Assembly (NCBI GenBank): GCA_041687095.1 | Contig: JAWLCQ010000005.1 | Span: forward strand, 1-64,000 | Direction: 5' to 3' | DNA: 64,000 nucleotides | Source of the DNA: JAWLCQ01 sp041687095 | GTDB lineage: Bacteria; Planctomycetota; Phycisphaerae; SM23-33 | In this document: piece by piece, positions 7,695-16,916 of the stretch | Layout: each line of letters starts with the position of its first letter | How positions within the stretch are numbered: the stretch's first letter is position 1 | Made by a program: the position numbers and the translations under genes | Notes under the pieces: generated by a model | Told to the model about the DNA's origin: nothing | Database searches by the model: none | What the model saw: only the letters and a program-made list of their open reading frames with translations

Positions 7695-7828
7695 TGACGC
7701 GTCTGTTCCCCACGCTCCTGATCGTGGTGAGCGTCTGTGCGGCGGCCGGCTACGTCCCTGCAGGAGACTGGCGACGGGTCATCTACTGGCTCGCCGCCGC
7801 TGCCCTCACCGCCGTCGTCACCTGGTGA
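7694..7828 (+). CDS. Small two-helix membrane protein
   Basis: A 44-residue protein whose ATG overlaps the TGA of rusA. Two hydrophobic helices (about residues 4-20 and 29-43) flank a short loop with GDWRR, so it is probably an inner-membrane hairpin. The function is unknown; the coupling to its neighbours argues that it is real. Confidence 0.55.
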   Translation: MTRLFPTLLIVVSVCAAAGYVPAGDWRRVIYWLAAAALTAVVTW

Positions 7829-7844
7829 ACCCCAAGGAATCCCC

Positions 7845-8495
7845 ATGATGTCAATGAACCGAATCTACCTCGCCGGTCCCATGACCGGCCTGCCGGAGTC
7901 GAACTTCCCGGCCTTCCGCGACGCCGCTGGGCGGCTGCGGGACGCGGGCTGGGAGGTGATCAACCCCGCCGAGAACTTCGGCGGACGGACGGACCTGCCC
8001 CGCTCCAGCTACCTCCGCGCGGATCTATCGCTGCTGCTCCAGTGCGGGGCGATGGCGCTTCTGCCCGGATGGGAGGACTCGCAGGGCGCGAAGCTGGAGT
8101 ACGCGATCGCCCGGGAACTCGACATGACGTTGCTCGACGCCGATACGCTCGAACCCCTCGCCGATCCGCCCAGCGCGATGGTGGTCGTGCACTCCCCCGC
8201 CCGGGCCCGGGCGGTCCTGAGCGAGGGCGTCCTGATCGAGGCCCAGCGGATCACGGGCGGCGATCGCCAGAGGGATTACGGGCATCCCTTGGCGGACTTC
8301 AGCCGAACGGCGGCGCTGTGGAACGCGCTTCTGGCCGGCCGCCTCCGGGAGGGGAAGTCGATCGAGTCCGCCGACGTTCCTTTGTTCATGATCGCCGTCA
8401 AGCTCGCCCGCCAGGTCCACGGCTACAAGCGGGACAACCTGGTGGACATCGCCGGCTACGCCCGCACGGCCGCTCTGGTCGAGGGGGACGAGTGA
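7845..8495 (+). CDS. DUF4406 - DUF6378 fusion protein
   Basis: The 216-residue protein joins two domains. Residues 1-95 form a DUF4406/nucleoside 2-deoxyribosyltransferase-like Rossmann fold (IYLAGPMTGLPESNFPAF, then LLPGWEDSQGAKLEYAIA). Residues 115-216 match DUF6378, common in phages (RITGGDRQRDYGHPLADF, SADVPLFMIAVKLARQ, YKRDNLVDIAGYA). A role in nucleotide metabolism is plausible for the first domain; the second is unknown. The start at 7845 follows AAGGAAT, and the end overlaps the next gene by ATGA-type coupling. Confidence 0.75.
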   Translation: MMSMNRIYLAGPMTGLPESNFPAFRDAAGRLRDAGWEVINPAENFGGRTDLPRSSYLRADLSLLLQCGAMALLPGWEDSQGAKLEYAIARELDMTLLDADTLEPLADPPSAMVVVHSPARARAVLSEGVLIEAQRITGGDRQRDYGHPLADFSRTAALWNALLAGRLREGKSIESADVPLFMIAVKLARQVHGYKRDNLVDIAGYARTAALVEGDE

Positions 8496-9265
8496 TGGCG
8501 AAGACGGGAAGCAAGACCATGCTCGCCTTCGCCGACGTGCACGTCCCCCACCAGAGCCCCGGCGCCCTGGAGGTGTTCTGCCGGGCGGCGGAACGCCTGC
8601 GCCCCGACCTGATCGTGTGCCTCGGGGACCTGCTCGACTGCGGGCAGTTCTCGGTGCACCCCCCCACCTACGGCGTGCCCGAGACGGACTACGAGGATGA
8701 CCTGCGGCAGGCGAACGCGCTGCTCGATCGGCTGCAGAAGGCGTGCGGGCGGCTGGCCCTTGTGGAAGGAAATCACGAACACCGCCTTCGGAGGTGGGCC
8801 GCGGCGACGAGCGAAGGACGGGGCGCCTACAGCATGCTGTCGCCGTCGATTCGCCTGATGCGGGACCGTAAGAACTGCAAGTACATCCCCTACGGCTCGG
8901 CCGACGGCAAGTACCCCCACTACGCGGTGAACTCCCGGATCGTCGCCGTCCACGGCTGGTCCTACGCCCGCAACGCGACGCGGGAGCACCTGACGATCAG
9001 TCAGGGCCGCTCCGTCATCCACGGGCACTGCCATCGCGCCGACACCTGCATGATCCAGGACATCTGGTCTTCCGGCGGCGTCATCCAGGCACGCGGCGCG
9101 GGCTGTCTGTGCAAGCGAATCCCTTTGTACGGAACGGGTCGCCCCGTTGACTGGACCAACGGATTTGTGACGGCCTATATCGGCCGCCGGAGCGACACGC
9201 TCTACACGATCCCCATCCTTCACGACCGCTGCATTCTCCCCGATGGGACGGAGGTGAAGGCATGA
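8495..9265 (+). CDS. Calcineurin-like metallophosphoesterase
   Basis: The 256-residue protein carries the metallophosphoesterase motifs in order: FADVHVPH, LGDLLDCGQF, EGNHEHR and, near the C-terminus, AVHGWSY and IHGHCHRAD. These bind two metal ions and cleave phosphoesters. Phage members are often linked to DNA or nucleotide processing (SbcD-like or cyclic nucleotide hydrolysis), but the substrate cannot be told. The start overlaps the previous stop, and the 3' end overlaps the next start at 9262. Confidence 0.85.
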   Translation: MAKTGSKTMLAFADVHVPHQSPGALEVFCRAAERLRPDLIVCLGDLLDCGQFSVHPPTYGVPETDYEDDLRQANALLDRLQKACGRLALVEGNHEHRLRRWAAATSEGRGAYSMLSPSIRLMRDRKNCKYIPYGSADGKYPHYAVNSRIVAVHGWSYARNATREHLTISQGRSVIHGHCHRADTCMIQDIWSSGGVIQARGAGCLCKRIPLYGTGRPVDWTNGFVTAYIGRRSDTLYTIPILHDRCILPDGTEVKA

Positions 9266-10083
9266 CCTCCCCCACTGCCACCCCCTTGGAAAGGACTCCC
9301 ATGACCCCCGAGACCCCTGTGACCCCGGAGGCCCCCGAGACCCCGGAGACGAAGATCCTCACGCTCGATCAGATCCGCATCGACGGCGGCACGCAGCCCC
9401 GGGTGCTCATCGATCAGGACCTGGTGAAGGAGTACGCCGAACTCTACGGCACCGGTACGGACCTCGCCCCGGTGGTGGTGTTTTTCGACGGCGCCTCATA
9501 CTGGCTAGCGGACGGATTCCACCGCTACTGGGCGAACCGCAAGATCGAGTGCGACTACGTCCACGCCGAGATCCACCCGGGCACCCAGCGCGACGCCATC
9601 CTCTACTCCGTCGGCGCCAACGCCGCCCACGGCCTGAGGCGAACCAGCGCCGACAAGCGTAAGGCGGTGCTGACGGTGCTGACGGACGAGGAGTGGTCGA
9701 GATGGACAGACCGCGAGATCGCCCGTCGGTGCAGTGTGGACCACAAGACTGTCGGCGCCGCTCGGCAGAGTCTCACTGGGGAAATTCCCCAGTCAGAACC
9801 GCCCTCGCGTACCTACAAGACCCGGCATGGCACCATCGCCGAGATGAACACGGCCAAGATCGGCCGGGCGAAGAAGAAGCGCAAGTTCGGCGGCATCTCT
9901 CCCGACGCCCACATGCCCGTCCGTCAGCCGCGACCGGCGCTGGCCCAGACCCATCTCAACCTCCCCCACGATCCCGTTGATGGCGCCCGCGCGATCGCGT
10001 TCGCCATGGGCGCCGAATACGCCCGCCAGTTGATCGAGGCCCTGACCTCGTACCTCCAGAACCCCCAGGAAGGTGAAGAATGA
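9262..10083 (+). CDS. ParB/Srx-like nuclease-fold protein with HTH
   Basis: The 273-residue protein has an N-terminal acidic/proline-rich arm, a ParB/Srx-like domain (LDQIRIDGGTQPRVLIDQD, then YWLADGFHRYWANRK as the box II-like motif) and a helix-turn-helix (DREIARRCSVDHKTVGAARQSL, about residues 152-175). ParB-like domains bind CTP or act as nucleases. Here it is probably a phage DNA-binding protein involved in replication or transcription control. The first ATG (9262) has a very strong GGAGGTGA site; a second start at 9301 is also preceded by an acceptable site. Confidence 0.75.
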   Translation: MTSPTATPLERTPMTPETPVTPEAPETPETKILTLDQIRIDGGTQPRVLIDQDLVKEYAELYGTGTDLAPVVVFFDGASYWLADGFHRYWANRKIECDYVHAEIHPGTQRDAILYSVGANAAHGLRRTSADKRKAVLTVLTDEEWSRWTDREIARRCSVDHKTVGAARQSLTGEIPQSEPPSRTYKTRHGTIAEMNTAKIGRAKKKRKFGGISPDAHMPVRQPRPALAQTHLNLPHDPVDGARAIAFAMGAEYARQLIEALTSYLQNPQEGEE

Positions 10084-10913
10084 TCTCCCCCTGCAGCGTC
10101 CATCGCACGGACAGGAACATGAACGTCAGTCGAGTACTCATCACCCCCGAGCAGGCCTTCGAGTGGCTGGAATCGGCCAACACCAACAACCGCCGCGTCT
10201 GCGACAGCCACGTCAGCCGCCTCGCTCGCGACATGGCGGGGGGACGGTGGAAGCTAACCCATACCGGGATCGCCTTCGGGCCCGACGGCACGCTGCTGGA
10301 CGGCCAGCACCGTCTGTGGGCCATCGTCGAGGCGGGCGTTCCCGTCGCGATGGTGGTCTGGCGCGGCGTCGATCCCGACTCGATGATGGCCATCGACTCC
10401 GGCCGCTCGCGCTCGATGACCGACATCCTCAACATCGCCGGGGAGAACGGCGACGTCGGCCGCCACGACCTGGCGATCCTGCGGGCGATGCTCGGGAGCT
10501 TCGGCAGCCCGCCGGTGCTCTCGACCGCGGAGACCTCCGAGGCACTCCGCATCCACGCCGACGCCATCGAGTTCGCCATGACCCACCTGCCGACGGTCGT
10601 CGCCTCCAAGGGCGTCAATACCGCCACCACCCGGGCGGTCATCGCGCGGGCGTACTACTCGCTGGACCTGGAGGTGCTCAAGGACTTCTGCCGCAAGCTC
10701 ACCAGCGGCGTCGTCACCTCGGACGACGAGAGCCTGATCGTGCTGCTCCGCCAGCACCTCCTGGAGAACCGCGGCGGATCGTACGCGCTGCGGATGCAGC
10801 GATACGGGAAGGTCCAGCGGGCGCTGTCGGCGTGGCTCAAGGGTCAGAACCCCGCCCGCCTGTACTCCGCGAGCAGCGAGCAGTTCCCCCTGCCGGAGGA
10901 GGTCGCGGCTTGA
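10080..10913 (+). CDS. DGQHR-motif (ParB-like) phage protein
   Basis: The 277-residue protein shows LLDGQHRLWAIVEAG (about residues 71-85), the DGQHR/ParB-like motif, preceded by a region that recognises or positions DNA (NNRRVCDSHVSRLARDMAGG). The C-terminal two thirds is helical. Relatives are widespread in phage replication modules but uncharacterised. It is coupled to the preceding ParB-like gene by ATGA and to the helicase behind it by an overlapping TTG. Confidence 0.7.
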   Translation: MISPCSVHRTDRNMNVSRVLITPEQAFEWLESANTNNRRVCDSHVSRLARDMAGGRWKLTHTGIAFGPDGTLLDGQHRLWAIVEAGVPVAMVVWRGVDPDSMMAIDSGRSRSMTDILNIAGENGDVGRHDLAILRAMLGSFGSPPVLSTAETSEALRIHADAIEFAMTHLPTVVASKGVNTATTRAVIARAYYSLDLEVLKDFCRKLTSGVVTSDDESLIVLLRQHLLENRGGSYALRMQRYGKVQRALSAWLKGQNPARLYSASSEQFPLPEEVAA

Positions 10914-12631
10914 CGTATGAGGGTCCGGCAACCTCTGACGCCCCCGCCATCGTCCTCCGCCCCTACCAGGCGGAGGCGGTGGCGGCGGTGTACGACCATC
11001 TGCGCCGCCGGGATGACAACCCCTGCGTTGTCATCCCGACGGCTGGGGGCAAAACCTTGGTGATATCCACCATCTGCCGCGACACTGTCACGCAGTGGAA
11101 CGGCCGCATCCTGATCCTCGCGCACGTGAAGGAACTGCTGGAGCAGGCCGTCGAAAAGCTCCACACGATGGCCCCCGACCTGTGGATGCAGATCGGGGTG
11201 TACTCGGCAGGGCTCAAGAGCCGCGACACCGGCAAAGCCATCACCGTCGCGGGCATTCAGTCGGTCTACAAACGGGCGGCGGAACTGGATCGTTACGAAC
11301 TGATTCTTATCGATGAGGCCCATCTTATCCCCCCCGACGGCGACGGAATGTACCAGTCGTTCCTCGCCGAGGCGAAGGTGGTGAATCCCCACGTCCGGCT
11401 GATCGGGCTCACCGCTACCCCGTACCGCATGACGACGGGGATGATCTGCGGGCCGGACAACCTGCTCAACTCCGTCTGCTACGAAGTCGGCGTCCGCGAG
11501 CTCATCGTCCAGGGGTACCTCTGCCCCCTCAAGAGCAAGGCGGGCCGGCAGAAGGTGGATACCTCGTCCCTGCACATCCGCGGCGGGGAGTTCATCGCAG
11601 GAGAGGTCGAGTCCCTGATGGACGACGATGGCCTGGTCCGCTCGGCGTGTCAGGAGATCGTCGACCGCACGCGCGAGCGCCGCTCGGTCCTGATCTTCGC
11701 CGCTGGAGTCAAGCACGCCAAGCACATCCAGCGCGTCCTTGCCTGGCTGGGACAGGAGTGCGGGTTCGTCTGTGGGGACACGCTCCCCTTCGACCGCGCC
11801 GAAACGCTCCGCCGGTTCCGCGACGGGGAGCTCAAGTACTTGGTCAACGTCAACGTCCTGACGACGGGGTTCGACGCACCGAACATCGACTGCGTCGCCC
11901 TGCTGCGCCCCACGAACTCCCCGGGGCTCCTCTATCAGATGGTCGGGCGGGGCTTCCGCCTTCACCCCGGAAAGACGGACTGTCTCGTGCTGGACTACGG
12001 GGAGAACCTGCTTCGCCACGGGCCGGTGGACGCCCTGCGGATCAAGGACCGAGCCCGCGGCGGCGGCGACGCACCCGCGAAGGAGTGCCCCGAGTGTCAG
12101 GCGGTGGTCCACGCCAGCTACGCGGTGTGCCCCGAGTGCGGTCATGCCTTCCCCCCGCCCCAGCGGGAGAAGCACGAGGGGCAGGCATCGACGGCGGGCG
12201 TGCTCTCGGGGGAGGTCGCCGAGACGGAGTACGACGTCCAGGAGACCTTCTACTCTGTCCACGTCAAACGCGACGCCCCCGAGGACCACCCCCGCTCCAT
12301 GCGGGTGGACTACCGCGTGGGCTTCGGCGACTGCCGCGCCGAGTGGGTCTGCTTTGAGCACACCGGCTACGCGCGCCAGAAGGCCGAGGCGTGGTGGCGA
12401 GCCAGGAGTACCGAACCCGTTCCCGAAACCGCCGAGGAGGCGGTGGAGATCTGCCGCTCCGGCGGCGTGGCGGAGCCCTCCGCTCTCACCATCCGCTCGG
12501 TCACGGGGGACCCATACGACCGCATCGTGAAGCACGTCCTGGGGCCGATTCCGCCGCACATGGACGGCCGCCAGGAGCGCTGTGAAGACGCCCCCGACTA
12601 CGAGTGGGCGGGCGACGAAATTCCGTTCTGA
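10910..12631 (+). CDS. Superfamily II DNA helicase with zinc ribbon
   Basis: The 573-residue protein is a DEAH-type superfamily II helicase. It shows the Q-like start LRPYQAEAV, Walker A IPTAGGKT (42-49), DEAH (135-138), motif III TAT, and motif VI QMVGRGFR (343-350). A four-cysteine zinc ribbon follows (C393, C396, C407, C410). The start is a TTG at 10910 that overlaps the previous stop and has GGAGGAGG upstream; the longer frame would cover the previous gene. It is the likely replication or recombination helicase of the phage. Confidence 0.88.
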   Translation: MTYEGPATSDAPAIVLRPYQAEAVAAVYDHLRRRDDNPCVVIPTAGGKTLVISTICRDTVTQWNGRILILAHVKELLEQAVEKLHTMAPDLWMQIGVYSAGLKSRDTGKAITVAGIQSVYKRAAELDRYELILIDEAHLIPPDGDGMYQSFLAEAKVVNPHVRLIGLTATPYRMTTGMICGPDNLLNSVCYEVGVRELIVQGYLCPLKSKAGRQKVDTSSLHIRGGEFIAGEVESLMDDDGLVRSACQEIVDRTRERRSVLIFAAGVKHAKHIQRVLAWLGQECGFVCGDTLPFDRAETLRRFRDGELKYLVNVNVLTTGFDAPNIDCVALLRPTNSPGLLYQMVGRGFRLHPGKTDCLVLDYGENLLRHGPVDALRIKDRARGGGDAPAKECPECQAVVHASYAVCPECGHAFPPPQREKHEGQASTAGVLSGEVAETEYDVQETFYSVHVKRDAPEDHPRSMRVDYRVGFGDCRAEWVCFEHTGYARQKAEAWWRARSTEPVPETAEEAVEICRSGGVAEPSALTIRSVTGDPYDRIVKHVLGPIPPHMDGRQERCEDAPDYEWAGDEIPF

Positions 12632-12644
12632 GGAGAAGTAACGC

Positions 12645-13766
12645 ATGGTTCAGTTCGCAAACGAATGCGACGTGATCGTGGATGAGGAGTTCCGGCAGTT
12701 GATCCCGCCGATGTCCCAGGAGCAGCGGGACGATCTGGAACAGAACCTCCTGCGCGACGGATGTCTCAGCCCCCTGATCGTCTGGGCCGAGCATCGCATC
12801 CTGCTGGACGGGCACAACCGCAAGGAGATCTGCGACCGCTACGGTGTCGAGTACGGCTTTCGAGAGCTGAGCCTCTCGAACCGCACGGCGGCGGCGGACT
12901 GGATCGACGCCAACCAACTCGGCCGCCGGAACCTGACGCCAGAGCAGATGTGTCTGGTGCGGGGGCGAAGGTACAACCGTCTGAAACTCCCCCACGGGGG
13001 CGATCGGCGGAGCGATGGTTCAAAGGCTCAGAATGATCCTTTGAACGCCGCCGACCGGTTGGCCGAGGAGTGTGGCGTCTCGTCAGCAACCGTGAAACGC
13101 GATGGGCAGTATGCCGATGCGGTGGACAAGCTGGGCGTCGCGCGCGAGGCGATGTCCGGCAAGGTCACGGCGCCCCGTCAGAAGGTGGTGGAAGTGGCGG
13201 AGTCGCTGGGCGATACGCCGACCGACGACCAACTCCAGCAGGCGAAGGAATCCGTAACCAAGCCCCACGTCGCCAACAACTCCGGCGACAACGAGTGGTA
13301 CACCCCTGCCGAGTACATCGAAAAGGCCATCGCGACCATGGGCGGGATTGACCTCGACCCGGCGTCGAGCCCTGCGGCGAACGAGGTGGTGAAAGCCGCC
13401 CGGTTCTACACCGCCAGCGACGATGGGCTCGCCCAGCCGTGGAGCGGACGAGTCTACATGAACCCGCCCTACGCCCAGCCGCTCATCCAGCAGTTCTGCG
13501 AGCGGCTCGTCGAGCGGTTCGAGGCGGGCGAGGTCGCCCAGGCGGTCGTGCTGGTTAACAACGGCACCGAGACGCGCTGGTTCCAGTCGCTGCTGTCCGT
13601 CGCCTCCGCCGTCTGCTTCCCCGTCGGGCGCGTCCGCTTCTGGCATCCTGACAAGTCCCAGGCCACCCCGCTCCAGGGGCAGGCCGTCGTGTACCTCGGG
13701 GGCAGCGTCGCGGCGTTCACCGGGGCCTTCAGCGAAGTTGGGAGCGTGTGCCATGTCGTGCGGTAA
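12645..13766 (+). CDS. ParB-domain - Dam-like N6-adenine methyltransferase fusion
   Basis: In this 373-residue protein an N-terminal ParB-like domain (LLDGHNRKEIC, residues 54-64) and an HTH region (LAEECGVSSATVKRD) precede a phage Dam-type N6-adenine methyltransferase (EWYTPAEY at 217-224, IDLDPASS, and catalytic NPPY at 273-276 in GRVYMNPPY). The methyltransferase would modify adenine in phage DNA, giving protection from restriction or marking it for replication or packaging. No cognate nuclease is adjacent, so it is an orphan enzyme. The ParB part may add DNA binding or CTP-dependent control. Confidence 0.85.
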   Translation: MVQFANECDVIVDEEFRQLIPPMSQEQRDDLEQNLLRDGCLSPLIVWAEHRILLDGHNRKEICDRYGVEYGFRELSLSNRTAAADWIDANQLGRRNLTPEQMCLVRGRRYNRLKLPHGGDRRSDGSKAQNDPLNAADRLAEECGVSSATVKRDGQYADAVDKLGVAREAMSGKVTAPRQKVVEVAESLGDTPTDDQLQQAKESVTKPHVANNSGDNEWYTPAEYIEKAIATMGGIDLDPASSPAANEVVKAARFYTASDDGLAQPWSGRVYMNPPYAQPLIQQFCERLVERFEAGEVAQAVVLVNNGTETRWFQSLLSVASAVCFPVGRVRFWHPDKSQATPLQGQAVVYLGGSVAAFTGAFSEVGSVCHVVR

Positions 13767-14187
13767 CGGGGCCAATCCCATGCGGTGGAACTGCCAGACG
13801 CAGGGCTGCTTCAATCTCAAGAAGCGGCCGAAGATCGAGCGGTTCGCCGACTGCCTCCCCGGCCGCATCGCGTTCTCCGATATCGACGCCATCGTCGAGG
13901 TCTGCGGGAACCTGCTGCTCCTGGAGTGGAAGGACCACCGCGAGGTTGGCACGGGCCAGCGCATCCTGTTCGAGCGCCTGACGGCGCTGTGTCCGGCGAC
14001 GGTGCTGATCGTCGAGGGCGACGCGGAGGACATGGCCGTCGCCAGCGTCACCACCGTGTCGGACGGACAGTTCTCCCCGTCGGAGCCGGCGGACCTCGAC
14101 GACCTGCGGGCAACGATCCATGCCTGGTCGGACTGGGCGATGCAGAACTCCGCGGTCCGCCGACAACAGGAGGCGATGTGCCGATAG
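13753..14187 (+). CDS. Possible PD-(D/E)XK-type protein
   Basis: The 144-residue protein is not firmly recognised. One block fits the PD-(D/E)XK pattern: D45 in FSDIDAIVEV, E58 and K60 in LLLLEWKDH, and Q69 in GTGQR. A cysteine-containing N-terminus (CQTQGCF) could bind zinc. If it is a nuclease it is a minimal one; a structural or regulatory version is also possible. It overlaps the genes on both sides (14 and 10 bases), so it belongs to the replication operon. Confidence 0.55.
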   Translation: MSCGNGANPMRWNCQTQGCFNLKKRPKIERFADCLPGRIAFSDIDAIVEVCGNLLLLEWKDHREVGTGQRILFERLTALCPATVLIVEGDAEDMAVASVTTVSDGQFSPSEPADLDDLRATIHAWSDWAMQNSAVRRQQEAMCR

Positions 14188-16514
14188 CGAATCCCAGTCT
14201 CGCGGCCGCCGCGGGCGATTACCTCGCGGCGGGTCTGTGCGTCCTGCCCGCGCGGCGCGACCAGAAGCGCCCCACGGTGTCGTGGAAGGCGTACCAGTCC
14301 CGCCGGCCCACGGGTGCGGAGATCGGGGCGTGGTTCGCCAACGGGCACGACGCGCTGTGCATCCTGGCCGGGGCCGTCTCGCGCAACACGGAGATGCTCG
14401 ACTTCGACCGGCGTGCGGAACTGCACGAGCCCTGGTGCGCGAAGGTGCGCGCCGCCGCCCCCGGCCTGCTCGAACGCTTGGTGGTGTCGAGGACCCAGCG
14501 CGACGGGCGCCACGTGTACTACCGCTGCGAGGACGGGGTATCGGGCAACCTCAAGCTCGCCCAGCGCAAGGGCGACGACGGTATCGAGACCCTCATCGAG
14601 ACCCGCGGCGAAGGCGGCCTCTTTCTGTGCTCACCGACCGAGGGGTACGAGGTCCTCCAGGGTTCGCTGTGCTCGATGCCCGTCCTGACAGGCGAGGAGC
14701 GGGACATCCTTCTGCGGTGCGCGTCGGAGCTCAACCAGTACGAGCCCCCGGCAATGAACGGCCCCGCCACGGGCGCGCCAGCGCGCGCCACGTTGGCCCA
14801 GGACGGACGATCCCCCCTCGGGTCGCCTCCTGGCCCGCCCGCGCCACACGCGCGTCCCGGGGACGACTTCAACGCGCGCGGGGACGTTCGCGCTATCCTC
14901 GAAGCCCACGGATGGACGCGCTTTAAGCCGGGGGACAACGAGGAGTGGTGCCGGCCGGGCAAGAGCGGCGCGTGCTCCGCGACGCTCAAGGACGGCAACT
15001 TCTTCGTCTTCTCCTCGAACGCCAGCCCGTTCGAGCAGCGGGGGTCGTATAAGCACTTCGCCGTCTACGCCATGCTGGAATGTGGGGGGGACTTCGAACA
15101 GGCGGCCCGCTGTCTTCGAGAAGCCGGGTTCGGCGGCGATGGTGCGACGGACAGCGCCGATGGGTTGGACATCTCGGCCATCACGGGCCCCTGTGGGGCA
15201 CAGGCGGAAGAGAATTCGCACACCTCCGCCGATGTGGACCACAGCGCACCCTGTGGGGAGGACAGCTCAGGCAGGCCCCCCTCTTCGCCCCAGGTCCCCG
15301 ACCCCGGGCCGTTCCCCGAGGAGCTCTTCGACGTGCCCGGGTTCATCGGCGACGTGGTGCAGTACGCCCGCAGCGTCGCCCACCGAGACCAGCCCGTGCT
15401 CGCCCTCGCCGGGGCCGTCATGCTCCAGGCCGTCCTCGTCGCACGCAAGGTCCGCGACGAGCGCGGCAATCGCACCAACCTCTACACCGTCGCCGTCGCC
15501 CTCTCCAGCGCCGGCAAGGACAAGCCCCGCGAAGTCAACGATCGCATCCTCGAACTGGCGGGCGTGGACCTGCTGGGCAACGAGGAGGTCACCAGCGATG
15601 CCGCCGTCCTGACCGCCCTCGAAGCCCGCCCCGCTATCCTGTTCCAGTTCGACGAGTTCGGCCGCTTCCTGCGGACCATGGGCGACCCCCGCAAGTCGCC
15701 CAATATCTACGCTGCCATCACCACGTTCATGCGCCTCTACAGCAACGCCAACCGGACCTACCGCGGCAAGGGCTACGCCGACGCCAAGCGCAACCGCACC
15801 ATCGTCCAGCCCTGCGCCAGCATCTACGGCACCAGCACGCCGCGGGCGATGTACGAAAGCCTCACGAAGGAGGGCATCGAGGACGGGTTCGTCGGGCGGC
15901 TGATCTTCTTTGAGACGCTCACCCGCCCCCCGCGCGTCCGCCGACCCGACGCCGATCCGCCCCAGCACCTGATCGAGGCGGCCATGTGGTGGAACAACTT
16001 CGTGCCCGGCGACGGCAATACCGCCGGCGTCTACCCCCGCCCCCGCCTGGTGGAGGCGACGGAGGAAGCCGAGGCCATCTTCGACGCCCTGGCCAAACTC
16101 GCCGACGCCGAGATGGCCCTCGATGAGACCTACGCCCCCATCTGGGGCCGAGCCGAGGAGAAGGCCTGCCGCCTCGCGCTCGTCTACGCGTGCAGCCGCT
16201 GTAAGGAGAACCCCATGATCGATGACGCCGCCGCCCGCTGGGCATGCCGCATGTCCGAGTACACCACCCGCCGCACGATCCTCATCGCCAGCCAGTGGAT
16301 CTCCGACGGCATGTTCGACTCCCGCCAGAAGCGCGTGCTCCGCGTGATCCAGGAGGCGGGGACGATCTCCCAGAGCGAACTGTGCCGTAAGACCCAGGCC
16401 CTCACGCCCAAGGAGCGGACGGAGGTCCTGGAGAACCTCGTCCTCGGCGGCCTGATCCGCGTCAGCCAGGTGGAGACCAAGGGTCGCCACCGCGTCAGCT
16501 ATGAGGCGCTCTAG
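14178..16514 (+). CDS. Bifunctional primase-polymerase / DUF3987 replication protein
   Basis: The 778-residue protein begins with an archaeo-eukaryotic prim-pol domain (about residues 1-200: LDFD at 74-77 as catalytic carboxylates, then SRTQRDGRHVYYR with H112), followed by a Pro-rich linker with a second primase-like segment (residues 230-320), a DUF3987 helicase-like domain (about 370-690, with SSAGKDKPREVNDRI and FQFDEFGRFLRTM) and a C-terminal winged helix. It is the likely replication initiator/primase-helicase of the phage. The start is GTG 14178 with AGGAGG upstream. The origin-like region follows directly after its stop codon. Confidence 0.82.
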   Translation: MPIANPSLAAAAGDYLAAGLCVLPARRDQKRPTVSWKAYQSRRPTGAEIGAWFANGHDALCILAGAVSRNTEMLDFDRRAELHEPWCAKVRAAAPGLLERLVVSRTQRDGRHVYYRCEDGVSGNLKLAQRKGDDGIETLIETRGEGGLFLCSPTEGYEVLQGSLCSMPVLTGEERDILLRCASELNQYEPPAMNGPATGAPARATLAQDGRSPLGSPPGPPAPHARPGDDFNARGDVRAILEAHGWTRFKPGDNEEWCRPGKSGACSATLKDGNFFVFSSNASPFEQRGSYKHFAVYAMLECGGDFEQAARCLREAGFGGDGATDSADGLDISAITGPCGAQAEENSHTSADVDHSAPCGEDSSGRPPSSPQVPDPGPFPEELFDVPGFIGDVVQYARSVAHRDQPVLALAGAVMLQAVLVARKVRDERGNRTNLYTVAVALSSAGKDKPREVNDRILELAGVDLLGNEEVTSDAAVLTALEARPAILFQFDEFGRFLRTMGDPRKSPNIYAAITTFMRLYSNANRTYRGKGYADAKRNRTIVQPCASIYGTSTPRAMYESLTKEGIEDGFVGRLIFFETLTRPPRVRRPDADPPQHLIEAAMWWNNFVPGDGNTAGVYPRPRLVEATEEAEAIFDALAKLADAEMALDETYAPIWGRAEEKACRLALVYACSRCKENPMIDDAAARWACRMSEYTTRRTILIASQWISDGMFDSRQKRVLRVIQEAGTISQSELCRKTQALTPKERTEVLENLVLGGLIRVSQVETKGRHRVSYEAL

Positions 16515-16769
16515 TGCCAAGTGCCTTGAAAGAAGTTTTTGGCTTGAAGAAAGTTCATCGCACAAGACGTTGTCCCGCCGTTGGTTATGACTCGGAGGGG
16601 GCTTCTTACTTCTTTCAAGCCCTGTTAGAGCCAGGGAGAGGGGAAAGGGGGAACGCAACAGGAGATGAAAGAAGAAAGAAGGTAGATGAAAGATATATAT
16701 ATCTATTATATATAGACTTACGTTCTACCCTTCTTTCAAGTCTCAGAACTTCTTTCAAGGCACTTGGCA
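16515..16769. repeat. Perfect 23-bp inverted repeat with internal 12-bp iterons
   Basis: The arms (16515-16537 and 16747-16769) are exact inverted copies and begin and end with TGCCAAGTGCC/GGCACTTGGCA. The 12-mer ACTTCTTTCAAG or a near match also occurs at 16525-16536 and 16543-16554 (inverted), 16608-16619, 16729-16740 and 16748-16759. The left arm starts one base after the replicase stop codon. Confidence 0.9.
16689..16720. other. AT-rich tract (possible DNA-unwinding element)
   Basis: A run of alternating A and T, including the perfect palindrome AGATATATATATCT (16691-16704), stands out in DNA that is otherwise about two thirds G+C. It lies inside the 23-bp inverted repeat. Confidence 0.7.
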
Positions 16770-16916
16770 GTGAAATCCCCATGCCCGCGGGGCAGACGAT
16801 GGCGCGCGAACGAGGCGCGATGAAGGACGCGGTGGCATGGGATGACAGTGAGCATCTTCGGGGGACGGCGCTCGCCATGCACCAGACCCGGATGGATGCT
16901 GCGATGAGATCACCGA

